Of a DNA stretch of 37,701 bases, positions 1 through 10,473 are shown in pieces. Each line of letters begins with the position of its first letter. Position 1 is the first letter of the stretch. The notes beneath the pieces were generated by a model. That model searched no databases. It was not told the origin of the DNA and saw only the letters and a program-made list of their open reading frames with translations. Both the position numbers and the translations under genes were made by a program. This DNA comes from Scleroderma bovista (taxonomy: Eukaryota > Basidiomycota > Agaricomycetes > Boletales > Sclerodermataceae): contig JAYMGJ010000728.1 of assembly GCA_037178675.1 (NCBI GenBank), positions 1 through 37,701 on the forward strand. Direction: 5' to 3'.

Positions 1-212
1 TACAGAATATTACAGCAAGGTACCTAGTAATACAGAGCTGTACAAAAAATGGACAAAAAAACTGGCCTATAAACCTTGCCTAAAAATTTCACTGAACCTT
101 CTTTGTATCAAAAATAAGCTTTTTACATACCGGGTTTGATTGTAGAAACTGAATTGCTCATGTGATATGTCAAAACTTGGGATGGCAAAAGTGCTGTTTT
201 GCTGATGAAATG
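1..212. other. AT-rich noncoding edge
   Basis: I see no coding signal here. The stretch is AT-rich and leads into the small inverted-repeat element that follows. Confidence 0.5.
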
Positions 213-345
213 GGGAAGAAAAGATAATCCATTATAATCTCTGGCAGAAGTTTTTTGTAGGGTGATAATCAATTATCTGGTCATATCTGGTCATATCTAG
301 CATTATTTATTGGATGCTAGGGTTATAATGGATTATCTTTTCTTC
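213..345. repeat. Small inverted-repeat (MITE-like) element
   Basis: Positions 213-235 and 323-345 are exact reverse complements of each other over 23 bp (left arm begins GAAGAAAAGATA). They enclose an 87-bp AT-rich centre that holds a second short palindrome near 298-320 (TAGCAT...ATGCTA) and a tandem GGTCATATCT. Size and structure resemble a MITE or a snap-back relic. I could not identify a clear target-site duplication, so a transposon origin is an inference. Confidence 0.55.
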
Positions 346-1656
346 TTCAATTCCCTGATATGGTGTAGTGTGGGGCCTTATTACGAAGAACCACCTATCT
401 TCGTTAGGGTGCGGCTTCGAGTGATCTGTGTATATCATGCTTCGCCAGCGCGCAGCAGATCGTTCACATGTGCTTCTACATAAAGCATCTTCATCTTGAC
501 ATGTGACAGGTGAGCATCTGTGATGGAACGACGCCTTTGTGTTTGATAGGCTTTTAGTACCCTCAGATCACACGAACGGGTCTCCGTTGTCAACGTTAGC
601 AATTCCTCTTTGTGAGAGTTCCCACTGGGCTCACCAGTCACGCTGCTATGTAACAGGTCCGTTTCTCCACACAAGATTTCCTCTCAATAAACATCTTAGC
701 AGTTACAACAGGCATAGTAGTAGTGTACCCCAAAAGGGGTCAGTGTGGGTGGACACCTGATCGGGGGTGTGCCAGGTGCATACTACCAAGCTGGCTTTCC
801 ATTTATTTCAACATGAACATGTGCATTTCTATTAATAGTGAGTGGTAACCTGATGCTTACTGGAAAAAGAGACGGAATCGCGACCATGACCTTTATGGAT
901 GATGCACCTTGACGAAGAGTATGGTGGTCGACGGGACTGGTCAGTCTGGTTAAAGTTTGTTCAATCCTAATAGGATTTATATGTCTGGTCTGTTGTTTAG
1001 TAGTTCGTACTTCATCACAAACCACAACCTTTATGGATGACTCACCTGCTAGCGCTGGGTACAATAACTGGCCTACTAATCAGCATCCAACGTCCCTGTT
1101 ATATTTTTGGCATGCGTAGATCCCAATGGCATGTAGCAATAGTCATCCCGGCAGTGGTGGCTTTGGACTGTGGGGTGTGAGCTATGACATTGACAATCAG
1201 GATGAACGATATATATATGCACTCAGTGGGCTGCATGTGCATTCACTGCAATTTTTTTCTCTCATCGCCACTGGCAGGTCACATAATGCACCTGCATTGT
1301 CCCATACAACACGGACAGACGAAGCTGACAATCGGCCGTGCTACATGACCAGCTGAGATAGGGCCCAGCCATGGTGCATCCCAATGTCATACGAGTGGGC
1401 TAATGGTAAGGTGTTTCACCATGCCATATTGGTGGCTCATGGAAAGGTTGTCACCAAGTAATATTGGTGGGCTGACACACTAGTACACTAGATCAGGATA
1501 TGGCCTGTGGCAATAGGACCTAATGCGGCAAGGGAGCTGTGGCATGCGGCCAGAGGACTATATGCCGCAGATTCAGGCCGAGGATTGCAGGGGGCTTGCC
1601 GCAGCATTTTGGCAAAAGGACGGTAGTAAGTGCTGCAATGCGGCTAGCCTGCGGAC
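346..1656. other. Noncoding stretch, no gene recognised
   Basis: Open frames here reach at most about 90 codons and none resembles a known protein. A short motif, acctttatggatga followed by tcacct or tgcacct, occurs twice near 889-909 and 1026-1046. From about 1500 onward TGCCG/CGGCA pentamers become frequent, which marks the approach to the composite transposon. Confidence 0.5.
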
Positions 1657-2230
1657 GGGAGTCAATAGAAGGGCCTCTGTACCAGTGTCCCATGCTTTGC
1701 ATTTGGCTGTGGTATTGGTGTCCTGTTTCTGTCAGTGGGCCAGAGGGATAGTGTGTCCTGTGCTTTGCATTGGGCTGTACCTTTGGTGTCCCTTTCTTGT
1801 TGCAGGGCCAGCCAAAGAAACAGCATCCCGTGCTTTCCAATGGGCTGCATGCATGGTGTACCTTTAAGAATACCTAGCCATGGGATTGGTGTCCCATGAC
1901 TATGAGTAGGCCCTGGAGCCAGTTTCATCTATATAGTCAGGGCACATGGCAACAATAGGTACAATGTCCCATAGCATTAGGTGGGCCCTCAGAAAGGTGT
2001 TATCTACCTATATGGGAGGGCCTTGCAGTACACTTCAAAGTGACAGGCTATGAATGCGGTGTCCCAGAGCATTAAGCAAGCCCTCCTTCTGGGGACACCT
2101 AGCTAGATGGGAAGGCCAGCTGATATGCTTCCCCTTCAGTATGATCAGCCATAATGTTTGGCCTCCCAATATACACAGCAGGCACTTAGAACTATATCCC
2201 TTGTATAAATGTAGGGCCGGGCATTTGGTC
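1657..2230 (+). repeat. Flanking direct repeat, left copy
   Basis: This noncoding block is visibly homologous, in the same orientation, to 18711-19290. Shared landmarks in the same order include ccagtgtccc..gctttgcat, a ccaatgggctg..tacctttaag block, a gtgtcccat..ccctggag block, gtgttatcta, aaagtgacag/aagcc, atgaatg.ggtgtcccagag and a closing actat.tcc..tat.. gatgta segment. Internally it is a degenerate array of GGTGTCCCATAGCATT-like units spaced about 40-80 bp apart. Divergence between the copies is substantial, so the duplication is not recent. Confidence 0.75.
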
Positions 2231-2286
2231 TTCTCTAAAGTAGCGGTAAGCCAGGTGTGGCATGACACAATTGGCACTACATGGCA

Positions 2287-2495
2287 TTGGCAGAACAAAC
2301 TGTCGGCAGAACAAGGCTGTCGGCAGAACACGACTGTCGGCAGAACACGACTGTCGGCAGAACACACTTTTGGCAGACCATACTGTCGGCAGAACAAGGC
2401 TGTCGGCAGAGCACACTGTCGGCAGAACACAATGTCGGCAGAACAAGGCTGTCGGCAGAACAAGGCTGTCGGCAGAACACGACTGTCGGCAGAAT
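2287..2495 (+). repeat. 17-bp CGGCA-core tandem array
   Basis: About 12-13 units of TGTCGGCAGAACAAGGC and close variants (…ACACGAC, …ACACAA) run head to tail with period 15-17 bp. The invariant core is TCGGCAGA. Open frames across it only translate the repeat. Units are contiguous with no unique spacers, so it is not a CRISPR array. The same CGGCA core recurs in arrays at 5395-6160, 14430-15540 and 19318-19515. Confidence 0.9.
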
Positions 2496-3242
2496 TGTTT
2501 TTCGGGCAATGTCGGATTTGAACCGACGACAGCAGCGGCACAACATGTCATCAGCAATCTACCATCGGCATAATAGAATTGCGGCATTACAGGAACGGCA
2601 CAACATAAATACGGGTGATGGCTGTGCAGCTATCGCCAGGGGCTGCAATACCTTGCCGAGAATCGTGCTGGAGTAATAGCCATGCGGGCATCATGCTTGC
2701 ATGTGCGGCAATATGGGAATGACCGTGCCGTGTGGCAGTGTCGGCACGGTTGTGGACACCGGCATTTGCCACTGATATACTGGCCGGTGGCAGCCAGGCA
2801 GTGGTGGCTGTGTAAATAAGTACTGCAATGATAGCATTAAATTAATGGTGTGCCTGTGTTAATACATGCCGCGTTGATTGTTCCCCGAGAGATGGCAACT
2901 GCAAAGCTCAATCATGATGCCGATCTGAGATCCCTTATTATTGTGATTGGACAATGCACTGTGACAGCCAATCACAAGCAATAAAAACGCGGCCATCATG
3001 CAATATGAAATGCGGCAGTGTGGTTCATTAGCCGAATTATCAGGACAATGATTGGTCGGACTTGTGGCTGAATTATTATCCTATATTTGATTTAGTCCAC
3101 TTTGGTGTGCAAACACAATGCAAACATGTGGTGGTGTGAAATGCTTATATAATACGTTGAACATCCTCCAGGCCGCACGGCAATCGGACCCAGTTCTTCC
3201 TCTCAACCACTGCTTTACCATTTCCACATCCTCACCGTCTAT
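2496..3242. other. Gap before gene A, with tRNA-like T-arm
   Basis: No gene is evident. Positions 2511-2527 read, on the minus strand, as a perfect 5-bp stem closing a TTCAAAT loop, which is the T-arm/Pol III B-box pattern GGTTCAAATCC. The 7 bases 2504-2510 sit where an acceptor strand would be, but I found no matching 5' acceptor strand. The rest carries scattered TGCCG/CGGCA motifs. The promoter of gene A presumably lies in the last few hundred bases. Confidence 0.4.
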
Positions 3243-5209
3243 ATGGCAACCTCAGAAGGTTCTCAGTTTGTTTCCACCTCATCTGTTCAAGAGGATGTGT
3301 CAGCGGCTACGTCCCTCACTGCAGAAGAAGTCGTTGCCCAGTCCACTGAAATAATTCAAGGCCGGATTGATGGCTTGAGAAGCACACGGGAGAAGGGTAT
3401 ATGGTCAGAAGCAGTGTCAACTATCTGGGCCCAGGTGGTGCGTGGCAAATTTATCTCCAATCAATCAACTCACTGATTAGGATATGATAGCGCCGGGTCG
3501 AGAATGTCCTGCAGGAGTTACCTGCAGGATTCATTATACCGACTATCATCGTTGCTGCCAACCAGTTTATGGAGGCGCCAGAGGTGATCCTGTCGACAGG
3601 GAAGTGGCCTCACTTCCCGGACATCGTTAACGCCACGGACCACGATATCCGGGACCATCCCTGGTTCCAACTAGGCAAGCCGCAGAAGAAGGTGGACAAG
3701 GGAAAGAGGAGAGCAGTAGAGCCGTCGGGGAACAATGCAGTGGCAGGACCATCGGGGGTAAAGGAGACAGAGGTGCAAGGCAGTCGTGGCCAAGTAGGTG
3801 AGCCCAGCGAAACTGAGGACTCACAAGCAGTGCCAGAAGGAAGCCGTGCCATCGAGGATGATGAGGTGCCTAGGGGCCGCAGTCGCAGTCGCAAGCTGAG
3901 GAAGCGTGCCCAATCCGTCGCAACGATCAACAGCGACGGTGATGATGAAGAAGCCTCATCGCAACCATGGCCAAAGCGACCAAGGCCAAACGTTCGCGAC
4001 ATGCAGACACCAGACGCAGGCTATGAGTGGGTGGATGACAAGGATCGCTGCATCAAGTGCGTACAGCGAGATCGACGGTGTGCAGCGAACCCAGGCCGTG
4101 CTTGCTGGCAATGTTGCTGCAGCAAGATTGCATGCAGTATGATGACGGCAGTCAGAGCGAGGTCAAGGTCGCGTTCACAAGCACCGAGGAAACCTGCACC
4201 GCGTCGGCGTTCACCATCTGCGCCCTCAACGCTCAACCGAGGAAGGTCACAGCGTGCAAAAAGCCAACGTCAGACCCCGGCACCAGCAGCGGCCAATCCG
4301 CCCAGGAAACCAAGTAAGTCGTTCATTATTCGAACAATTTAATATTATTTCTATCGATATTCCATCCAGTTTTTGATGGGGTACTGATCAATACTCCAGC
4401 ATGGCTAGGGAAGACATTGAGGACGGCAAGTCCATCGTCAACGGCCGCCGGCAGTGGCACGAACCCTCCCACAACACCGGGAGACAGTACAAATACGTCG
4501 AATGTACAAGATCTCGAGGAGGAGGTTGTCCGTTTGAGGGAAAAGCAGGCCGAAACGGAACGAAAGGTGGACGAAGCGAATGCAAGATTGGCCGTCGCGC
4601 TCGGAGAAGTAGCCAGCTTACGGCAGGTGGTTGAAGCGATGCGGGAACAGCTGTTCCCAACACCATCCCACCTTCAACGTCCGGCATCGCGGCAGGCATT
4701 CGCACCGACACAGCCGGCATCTGACTCAACATGTCCCGAGGTCTCGCAGTGCGCTCACCCCAGTCCGCCAAGCCCGTTGGCACTAGCGCCTACCACAATG
4801 CTGGAAGAAATGGCATCGTCCAACAATCCGTCCCGACATGGCTCGAGCGAGCCGACCGGCACCCATGGTATGCAGGTTGCGCTGCGCAACAATGCCTCAA
4901 GTCTGGAGGTGGCAACTCCAGGCTTGGTCGATGAAAGGGGTGCCAGCAAGCCAACTGGTGATAGCTACGACTGGGCCCCACCAAAAGGTAAGTCTGTCAA
5001 TTACCAAGCCATGTGCTACTGATCACAAGATTGTGTTGTTGACAGCGATTTGTGATGAAGTGGCCGCAACCATAGAGACCGGCAATATTCCGGCAATCGA
5101 GGTCAGCCCGCCGGAAGATGGAGATGTTGGGCCGGCATCCGATATGGAGATTGGGAGTTCCGATGCTGATGCCGGGCATGATGCCGGTGTGCAAATGGAA
5201 ACGGACTAA
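3243..5209 (+). CDS. Gene A: Zn2Cys6-like cluster and coiled-coil protein
   Basis: Four exons join in phase into 589 aa: 3243-3437, 3491-4313, 4400-4987 and 5046-5209. The first donor could alternatively be 3 nt earlier. The order is an N-terminal acidic/helical region, basic Ser-Arg-rich disordered stretches, a cysteine cluster at residues 252-280 with spacing Cx2Cx6Cx7Cx2Cx6C (the spacing of fungal Zn2Cys6 DNA-binding clusters), another Arg-rich segment, a heptad-type coiled coil at about 376-421 (begins LEEEVVRLREKQ) and an acidic C-terminus. This suggests a dimeric nuclear DNA-binding protein. The usual K/R-rich loop and the N-terminal position of fungal Zn2Cys6 factors are not matched, so transcription-factor function is inferred. 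It lies inside the KDZ unit, on the transposase strand. I recognise no family name. Confidence 0.8.
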
Positions 5210-5394
5210 TTTTCTTTTATCATACCTATGTCTTTTGTACAATTTCCGCTTCCTATTCCATGTATACCATATACATCACATTGTAAAGTATATTTATGCA
5301 TGTAGAGTTGTCCTTGTGAATCATTGACACAGCCTGAGAACTCTGTCAGAGACATGCCAGTAATGGTCTCAACCACAGCCATGAATGCATTGCC

Positions 5395-6160
5395 AATATG
5401 TCGCCGGCACATCCCAAATTTACCTGTGGAGTAACTTTTCAACGTTACTGATATACATGAATACCAAGAGCAGGCTAGATATGTCCTACAGATGTAACTA
5501 TAATTGCCATGTATGGCGGCATCAAGTATTGGAAGGAGCAACATACTTTTAATCCACTGGCACAACACAATCAGCAGAACATACAAGGGAGAACATACAC
5601 TCGGCACTGCATCGGCACATACAATCGGCATACAATCGGCACAACCACCGGCGGCATTACATCCATGCCGCTGCAACAGTGATCAGCACTTGCATAACAT
5701 TGGCACTTGCAAACCATTCGCACAAGACACTATCGGCACAGCAACATCGGCACAACATACCATCGGCACAACATACCATCGGCACAACATACCATCGGCA
5801 CTACATACCATCGGCACTACATACTATCGGCACATCACACTTGTGACACAGCACACTATTGGCACTATGTACATGATACTATCCCAATCTTTCGCCGGCA
5901 AATGCAAGATTTACCTTTGCAGTAATTCTTCGATGTTACCGATATACATAAATAGCAAGAGTATCTATAATTGCCGTGGATGGCGGCATTAGGTGTTGAT
6001 TGAGGTAACATACTGTAATCAGCACAGCATTCCATTGGAACATGCATACGGTAGACAATCGGCACACACCCCGGCGGCAGGACATACATTTGTAATACCA
6101 TCAGCACTTGTATAACATCGGCACTTGCCGATACCTTTGGCACAACACACTATCAGCAAA
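5395..6160 (+). repeat. Tandem duplication with CGGCACA arrays
   Basis: A block starting gccggcacat..caaatttacctgtg.agtaa (about 5400-5570) recurs in degenerate form at about 5888-6030. Shared pieces include gt.ac.gatatacat.aata.caagag, taattgcc.tg.atggcggcat and a following caacatact. Each copy is followed by CGGCA-core repeats. Between 5730 and 5850 these form a clean 16-bp array, ACCATCGGCACAACAT, of about 7-8 units. No gene is seen between gene A and gene B (5210-6277). Confidence 0.75.
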
Positions 6161-6277
6161 TCTTTCCAGTGGTGAGATAAATGAACTATATATGGAAACC
6201 ATTATTATATAATCATTCAATTGTGATTTCCATTCCACGTCAATTCCATCTTGTCAACTTGCATCTTTGCTACCGCT

Positions 6278-7578
6278 ATGCCACCTAAGTCTGTCAGATT
6301 TGATAGCGCAAGTCCGCGGAAATTGAGTGAGTAATTTCTCTCCTCTGAGCTGATCTGCATGACATTGTTATCAGCCATTCCTGCACTGCCAGTGTGGCAC
6401 CCGCCTCCATCCATTGTCGATGAACGCCTGCCATCAAGCATGGACTGGATGCCACCCTCTCCCCCACGCCACGGGATGCGCACAGGTGAAACAAATGTGT
6501 CTGTGAGGAACAACGATGCAATGTCTGGGGACAGCAACAGACAAGCAACAGCGGCAAACAATCAGTTACCGGCCCCCTCGCAATCAGCTCCGATCAACCT
6601 CCCTGGCCCTTCAGCACATGAGATGCGTGCAGCAACCCCCACGACTAGATCCCAGGCTTGGATGCCACCGTCGCCTCCAATCGCTGCCAGTTCATCCAAT
6701 GTGCTGTCTACCCTCACCATTCGGTCGCAGGCATCAATGCCACCCCCGGCAGCAATGCCAGCTACCCCATCGGTTCGGCCATCATCCCAAGGCACCCAAC
6801 CACAAGCATGGATGCCACCGTCACCATCCCCCACGATGGCCGCATGGATCCCGCCCTCTCCAGTGCACGTGCCACGTATTGGGACGTCATCCCCATCAAT
6901 GCCGGCATCCTCAGTCCCGGCATCACCGTCCAGCCCGGCATCACCATCCAGCCCGGCATCACCATCCAGCCCGGCATCGCCATCGAGCCCAGCATCGCTA
7001 TCTAGCCCGGCATCAAGCCAGCGGATTCCCACCTCCCCAATGGAGGCAGAATCATCTCCTGAGGCTGTATCTGGATCGCATGCACGATTCCGGGAACACG
7101 TGCATGCAGAGGATGGTAAGTCAGTATTACTGCAGGAATTATGTGTATTTAACAATCATCCAGTGGAATATTTTGAGATGGTGGACAGGATTAATGCATT
7201 GCATGAGCATTTGGATCCATTCCAGAGTGATGCGCTTTCATGTAAGTCTCTCTTGGGCTTGATCCATAGTATCAGTTGATCAGTTGTCATCTAGTGGCCT
7301 CTGCAAGGCAAGTTGCTACATCCGTCCCTCCTAGGAACTTGCCCGACCTACTCCCACTCGATGCCGGCCTTGATCACCCTATGATCGCGGCCTACATTCA
7401 TTACGCAAACACGTTGCTCGACACCGCCAGGTTGTGGAGATCGGAAATGTGCCGGAGAGCGATGTTGGCAAATGTGCGGGATATGTTGGCTAGGTCAGCC
7501 CGACTTGGCGAGAATGGTGACATAATTGAGTCCGATCACCCTGAGGATGTGGTAGTATTAGATCCCTCCAAGCTGTAG
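6278..7578 (+). CDS. Gene B: Pro/Ser-rich protein with WMPPSP repeats
   Basis: Three exons join in phase into 393 aa: 6278-6326, 6375-7241 and 7313-7578. The start MPPKSVRFDSASPRKL is short and basic. The central region is disordered and carries a recurring linear motif (MDWMPPSPP, QAWMPPSPP, QASMPPPAA, QAWMPPSPS, AAWIPPSPV) and then a PASPSS hexapeptide repeat encoded by an 18-bp minisatellite. The C-terminal about 120 residues are predicted helical and non-repetitive (NLPDLLPLDAGLDHP, then MIAAYIHYANTLL). Repeated WMPPSP could be a binding motif for a partner, or proline-directed phosphorylation sites. I do not recognise the family. It is a probable KDZ cargo gene, and the last acceptor was chosen because it keeps the frame. 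Confidence 0.72.
6901..7018 (+). repeat. Coding 18-bp minisatellite in gene B
   Basis: About six head-to-tail units of AGCCCGGCATCACCATCC encode Ser-Pro-Ala-Ser-Pro-Ser repeats in frame. The unit length is a multiple of three, so copy-number change would not shift the frame. The units contain CCGGCA, so this coding array also carries the CGGCA core of the noncoding arrays. Confidence 0.9.
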
Positions 7579-7658
7579 TTTTGTTACAGTAGTGCGGCAA
7601 TAAAATCTTTCGGCACAAGACATGGCAGATTTGACAATAGCATTATTCTACAAGTATA

Positions 7659-10052
7659 TTATTTGCGGCGTCTCTTTGGGCTGGGCGTAGGGACATCGGC
7701 ATCGGGCCGCTTTGGCCGCCTTCTTTGCCGTTCCGGTTGACTAGGCCCGGCAACGGCATTGACATGTTGAGCCCTGGCAATCCGGCGTGTGCTGGCAGCC
7801 CGCTTCCCCTTGCCTCCAGAGTGTGTGGCATCATCATCCCCTGATCGACCACCCTCCATCCCATTTGTGTTGCCAATGGAATGCATAGTTAATTCACCAA
7901 CTATCATTTGTCGGAATTGCTCAAATGGATATTGAAATAGGCAAACTTACATTCCACCGGCGCATCGGCTGTGTTCTTTTTAACCCGGGGCTTTGGCTTC
8001 ATCGGTCCATTAGCATTGACGTTGCCGGGATCCATATGTGCTTTTTCTTATATGAGAATACGTGCCATTTCCAAGTAATTGAGACCAATACCCACCTTGC
8101 TGTTTAGGTTCGGCCGGCTGCCGTGCCGTCAGTGCCGCTGATGCTCTTCGTCAAGATGGTCCCACCGGCATAACAAAACCAAGCCCCACGCACCATTTTC
8201 CTTAGCATTATGTCCATCTGAGTCATCCTCTATATATAAACTTCATATTCTGACAACAAAAATATTCAAAGGAACTGACCAGGCTGTTCAATGGGCGTTG
8301 TATGGCTTGCTGACAGGGATGTTCCAAATGTAGGAGGATCAAATGCTTGGAATACGGATGGGGCGTACCATCATCCTGGTTTGACCGGCATTGGTTTTTG
8401 TTTGTTGCACTGGACTCCCTCTCCTCTGGGGCCTCTTCTTTTATGCATGTCAATGGTTGCATAACATGGTTGAAAGATCCATACCAATTGTGCGCCGCCT
8501 CTTCCGACTGCTTGCGAGTTCCACATCTCGTGCCGCAGGTTCTTTGAACCAGTCAAAACAAGTTGATAAAAGTATTCAGAGCTAACCTTTCAGGGGCGGC
8601 TTTGCTGCACTTATCATTCCGGCCACTGAGTCCTCACAATCTGATACTGGATCTTGTAATCCACCATCCATATCTCTCCATTTGTGAAATGTCAGTACAT
8701 CTTCCGGATCTGTCACTTGCCTATCGTGCCAGAATTCCAGTACCTTTGTAACTTCCTGATTTGTGAGCCGGGTCGGCTCTTTGAACTCCCAATGCCGCGG
8801 CAGGTACACAGATGAAATGTAGATACCGGTCTTTGCATGTATGGCAGCCCAAGGAACACTGGCACTTGGCTTGCCGCATGCCTTGCCTGCGGCAAGGGGT
8901 CAATTCTCCGTCTATTTACAAGGAAGAACTTACGATAATGCCATGTCACAAAGGTCCTCATAACATCCTTTCTCTCCAATGCTTGCATATCGAGGATGAT
9001 CGGAATCATTGGTGTGCCATCTTCCATTGTTGGTAAAACAGTTTGCGGCCTCTTCTGCCCTTTCTTCCGGCAGAGCGTCGGTCCGGCATCTTCATCGCTA
9101 TCATCGTGTTCTTCCCCTCCTATGGCCTGCTGTGCATAGGCATCCCAGTGGTGCTTGATGTCATCCCAATCGGCAAAGGTCTTCCCTTGTCCCAATGCCG
9201 AATTAAAGTCATGCCTGTGAATGTGAGTATACAAATACCACAAGTGAGAAGTGACATACATTCCCATCATGGGCTGACCATTCCGGCCCTTCCATGCCGC
9301 CATCACAACCACCCGCATCCCACACTGCCGCCACATTTCCTGCGCAAACTGTTTGACATATTGTCGGCCTTTTGTCTCGGCCATTCTGTTTGCAGATGAA
9401 TAATTGTCGAGATAACATGTCAAACTTACTCGGCCTGGACCTCTGCCGGCGGCTGCTCCTCGTTCCATTCATCAGCCTGCTTTGCCGCAGCATCCCTTTC
9501 CTCCTGGGTGAGCTTCCCCATGATGCATCCTACCGCCTTTTGGTAGCCTTTAATCATGCCTGTGCTTCCTTGGGCAATTCCGGCCCGTTCGAATTCGGCT
9601 TCGATTTCTTTTTTCTTCGACTTCATTACGACTGATCTGGCAGTCCACCTACGTCCATACTTTACTAGGGCCTTTCGGGCACGGGCTCGGCTGTGGTTAT
9701 ACAACCAATTTTTAATTGCCTGATATCACTGATGCATCAGTAGTCCATGTGAAGTTATGGAAATGGGGCGCACTTTTTTTTTCTTCTCCCATTCGTGTCC
9801 TTTGAGTGTGCTATTGGCAGGGAGATTTTTGATTTTTGCCTTCATGGCATTCTTCATACCTTTCCTTTGGTTGCTGTCAGCTGCCTTCCAGTCTTCCAAG
9901 GCTTCCTCAAGGACCTCGACCTCATCATCCCGGAGTTTTGTTTTTACCACATTTTGTGGTGCCTCTGTGCCCGACGAGTCAGAAGAATGGTCTTGCTCAT
10001 CTTCTGTATCAGGATTCTCCATAGATCTGCTGGATGAACGACTGCGGGCCAT
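7659..10052 (-). CDS. Gene C: KDZ-neighbour protein of unknown function
   Basis: The first five exons join in phase for about 425 residues: 10052-9774, 9719-9430, 9385-9260, 9214-8934 and 8886-8587. Several small exons of less certain borders lead to the final one, which ends at 7659. The N-terminus MARSRSSSRSMENPD is basic/Ser-rich. Next come a basic WEKKKK segment, a conserved-looking core (NWLYNHSRARARKALVKYG, then VKQFAQEMWRQCGMRVVV) and YRKACGKPSASVPWA. The C-terminus ends in clusters of Arg/Lys (SPKRRRK) that look like nuclear localisation signals. I recall similar proteins recurring in mushroom proteomes but know no named domain. It is divergent from the transposase with about 0.4 kb between starts, so co-regulation and a helper role in transposition are plausible but unproven. 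Confidence 0.82.
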
Positions 10053-10473
10053 GCTGTATGTTGAGTAGACTTAGATACTTTTTTGAGTGGTGCTGTGCTA
10101 GAGAAGTCCCGGACACTTTGTTGAAGGATTCCCGAGCTATTGTTTCTCCCATGTCAATTAGTGTTCAATTCCTCCATGCCGACCTCTTTTGGAAAATCCA
10201 TTGGTGAGCTAGCTACTTCTGGGGCCGGCTATGTTGTTCGGCAGCTAACAAGCTATTTCCGGACTTTAACTTAGGATCTAATTCAGTAGCGGCCACCATA
10301 TATGGGATTTTTGCATTGGTGCCTGATCTTCAAGTCCATATTACAAAAGCTAGATCCAAATCGGCAGATCCAAAGATCCCTTTCCGATCACTGTCCATGC
10401 TGTTTCAATGAGGCTTCAGTGAGATACAATGTGGAAAGACTTTGTGCAGGGATTTCCTCATCAGATACCACTC
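10053..10473. promoter_or_regulatory. Divergent promoter of gene C and KDZ transposase
   Basis: This 421-bp gap separates the start codons of two divergent genes. It contains scattered CGGCA/GCCGG motifs (for example near 10168, 10228 and 10360) but no dense array. An in-frame ATG at 10429 could give the transposase 15 extra residues. No TATA box was assigned with confidence. Confidence 0.5.

Noticed and set aside
1523..1928. Overlapping frames of 70-114 codons
   Set aside because: They lie in the degenerate GTGTCCCAT repeat block and have no counterpart in the right copy.
2287..2495. CRISPR-like repeat array
   Set aside because: Units are contiguous with no unique spacers, and the genome is eukaryotic.
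2035..2587. Overlapping open frames of 89-168 codons on both strands
   Set aside because: They only translate the 17-bp tandem array in all frames. Open frames come from the repeat lacking stops.
6516..7262. Alternative 248-codon frame and a 197-codon minus frame
   Set aside because: Shadows of gene B. The minisatellite keeps several frames open, and the gene B frame splices cleanly at both ends.
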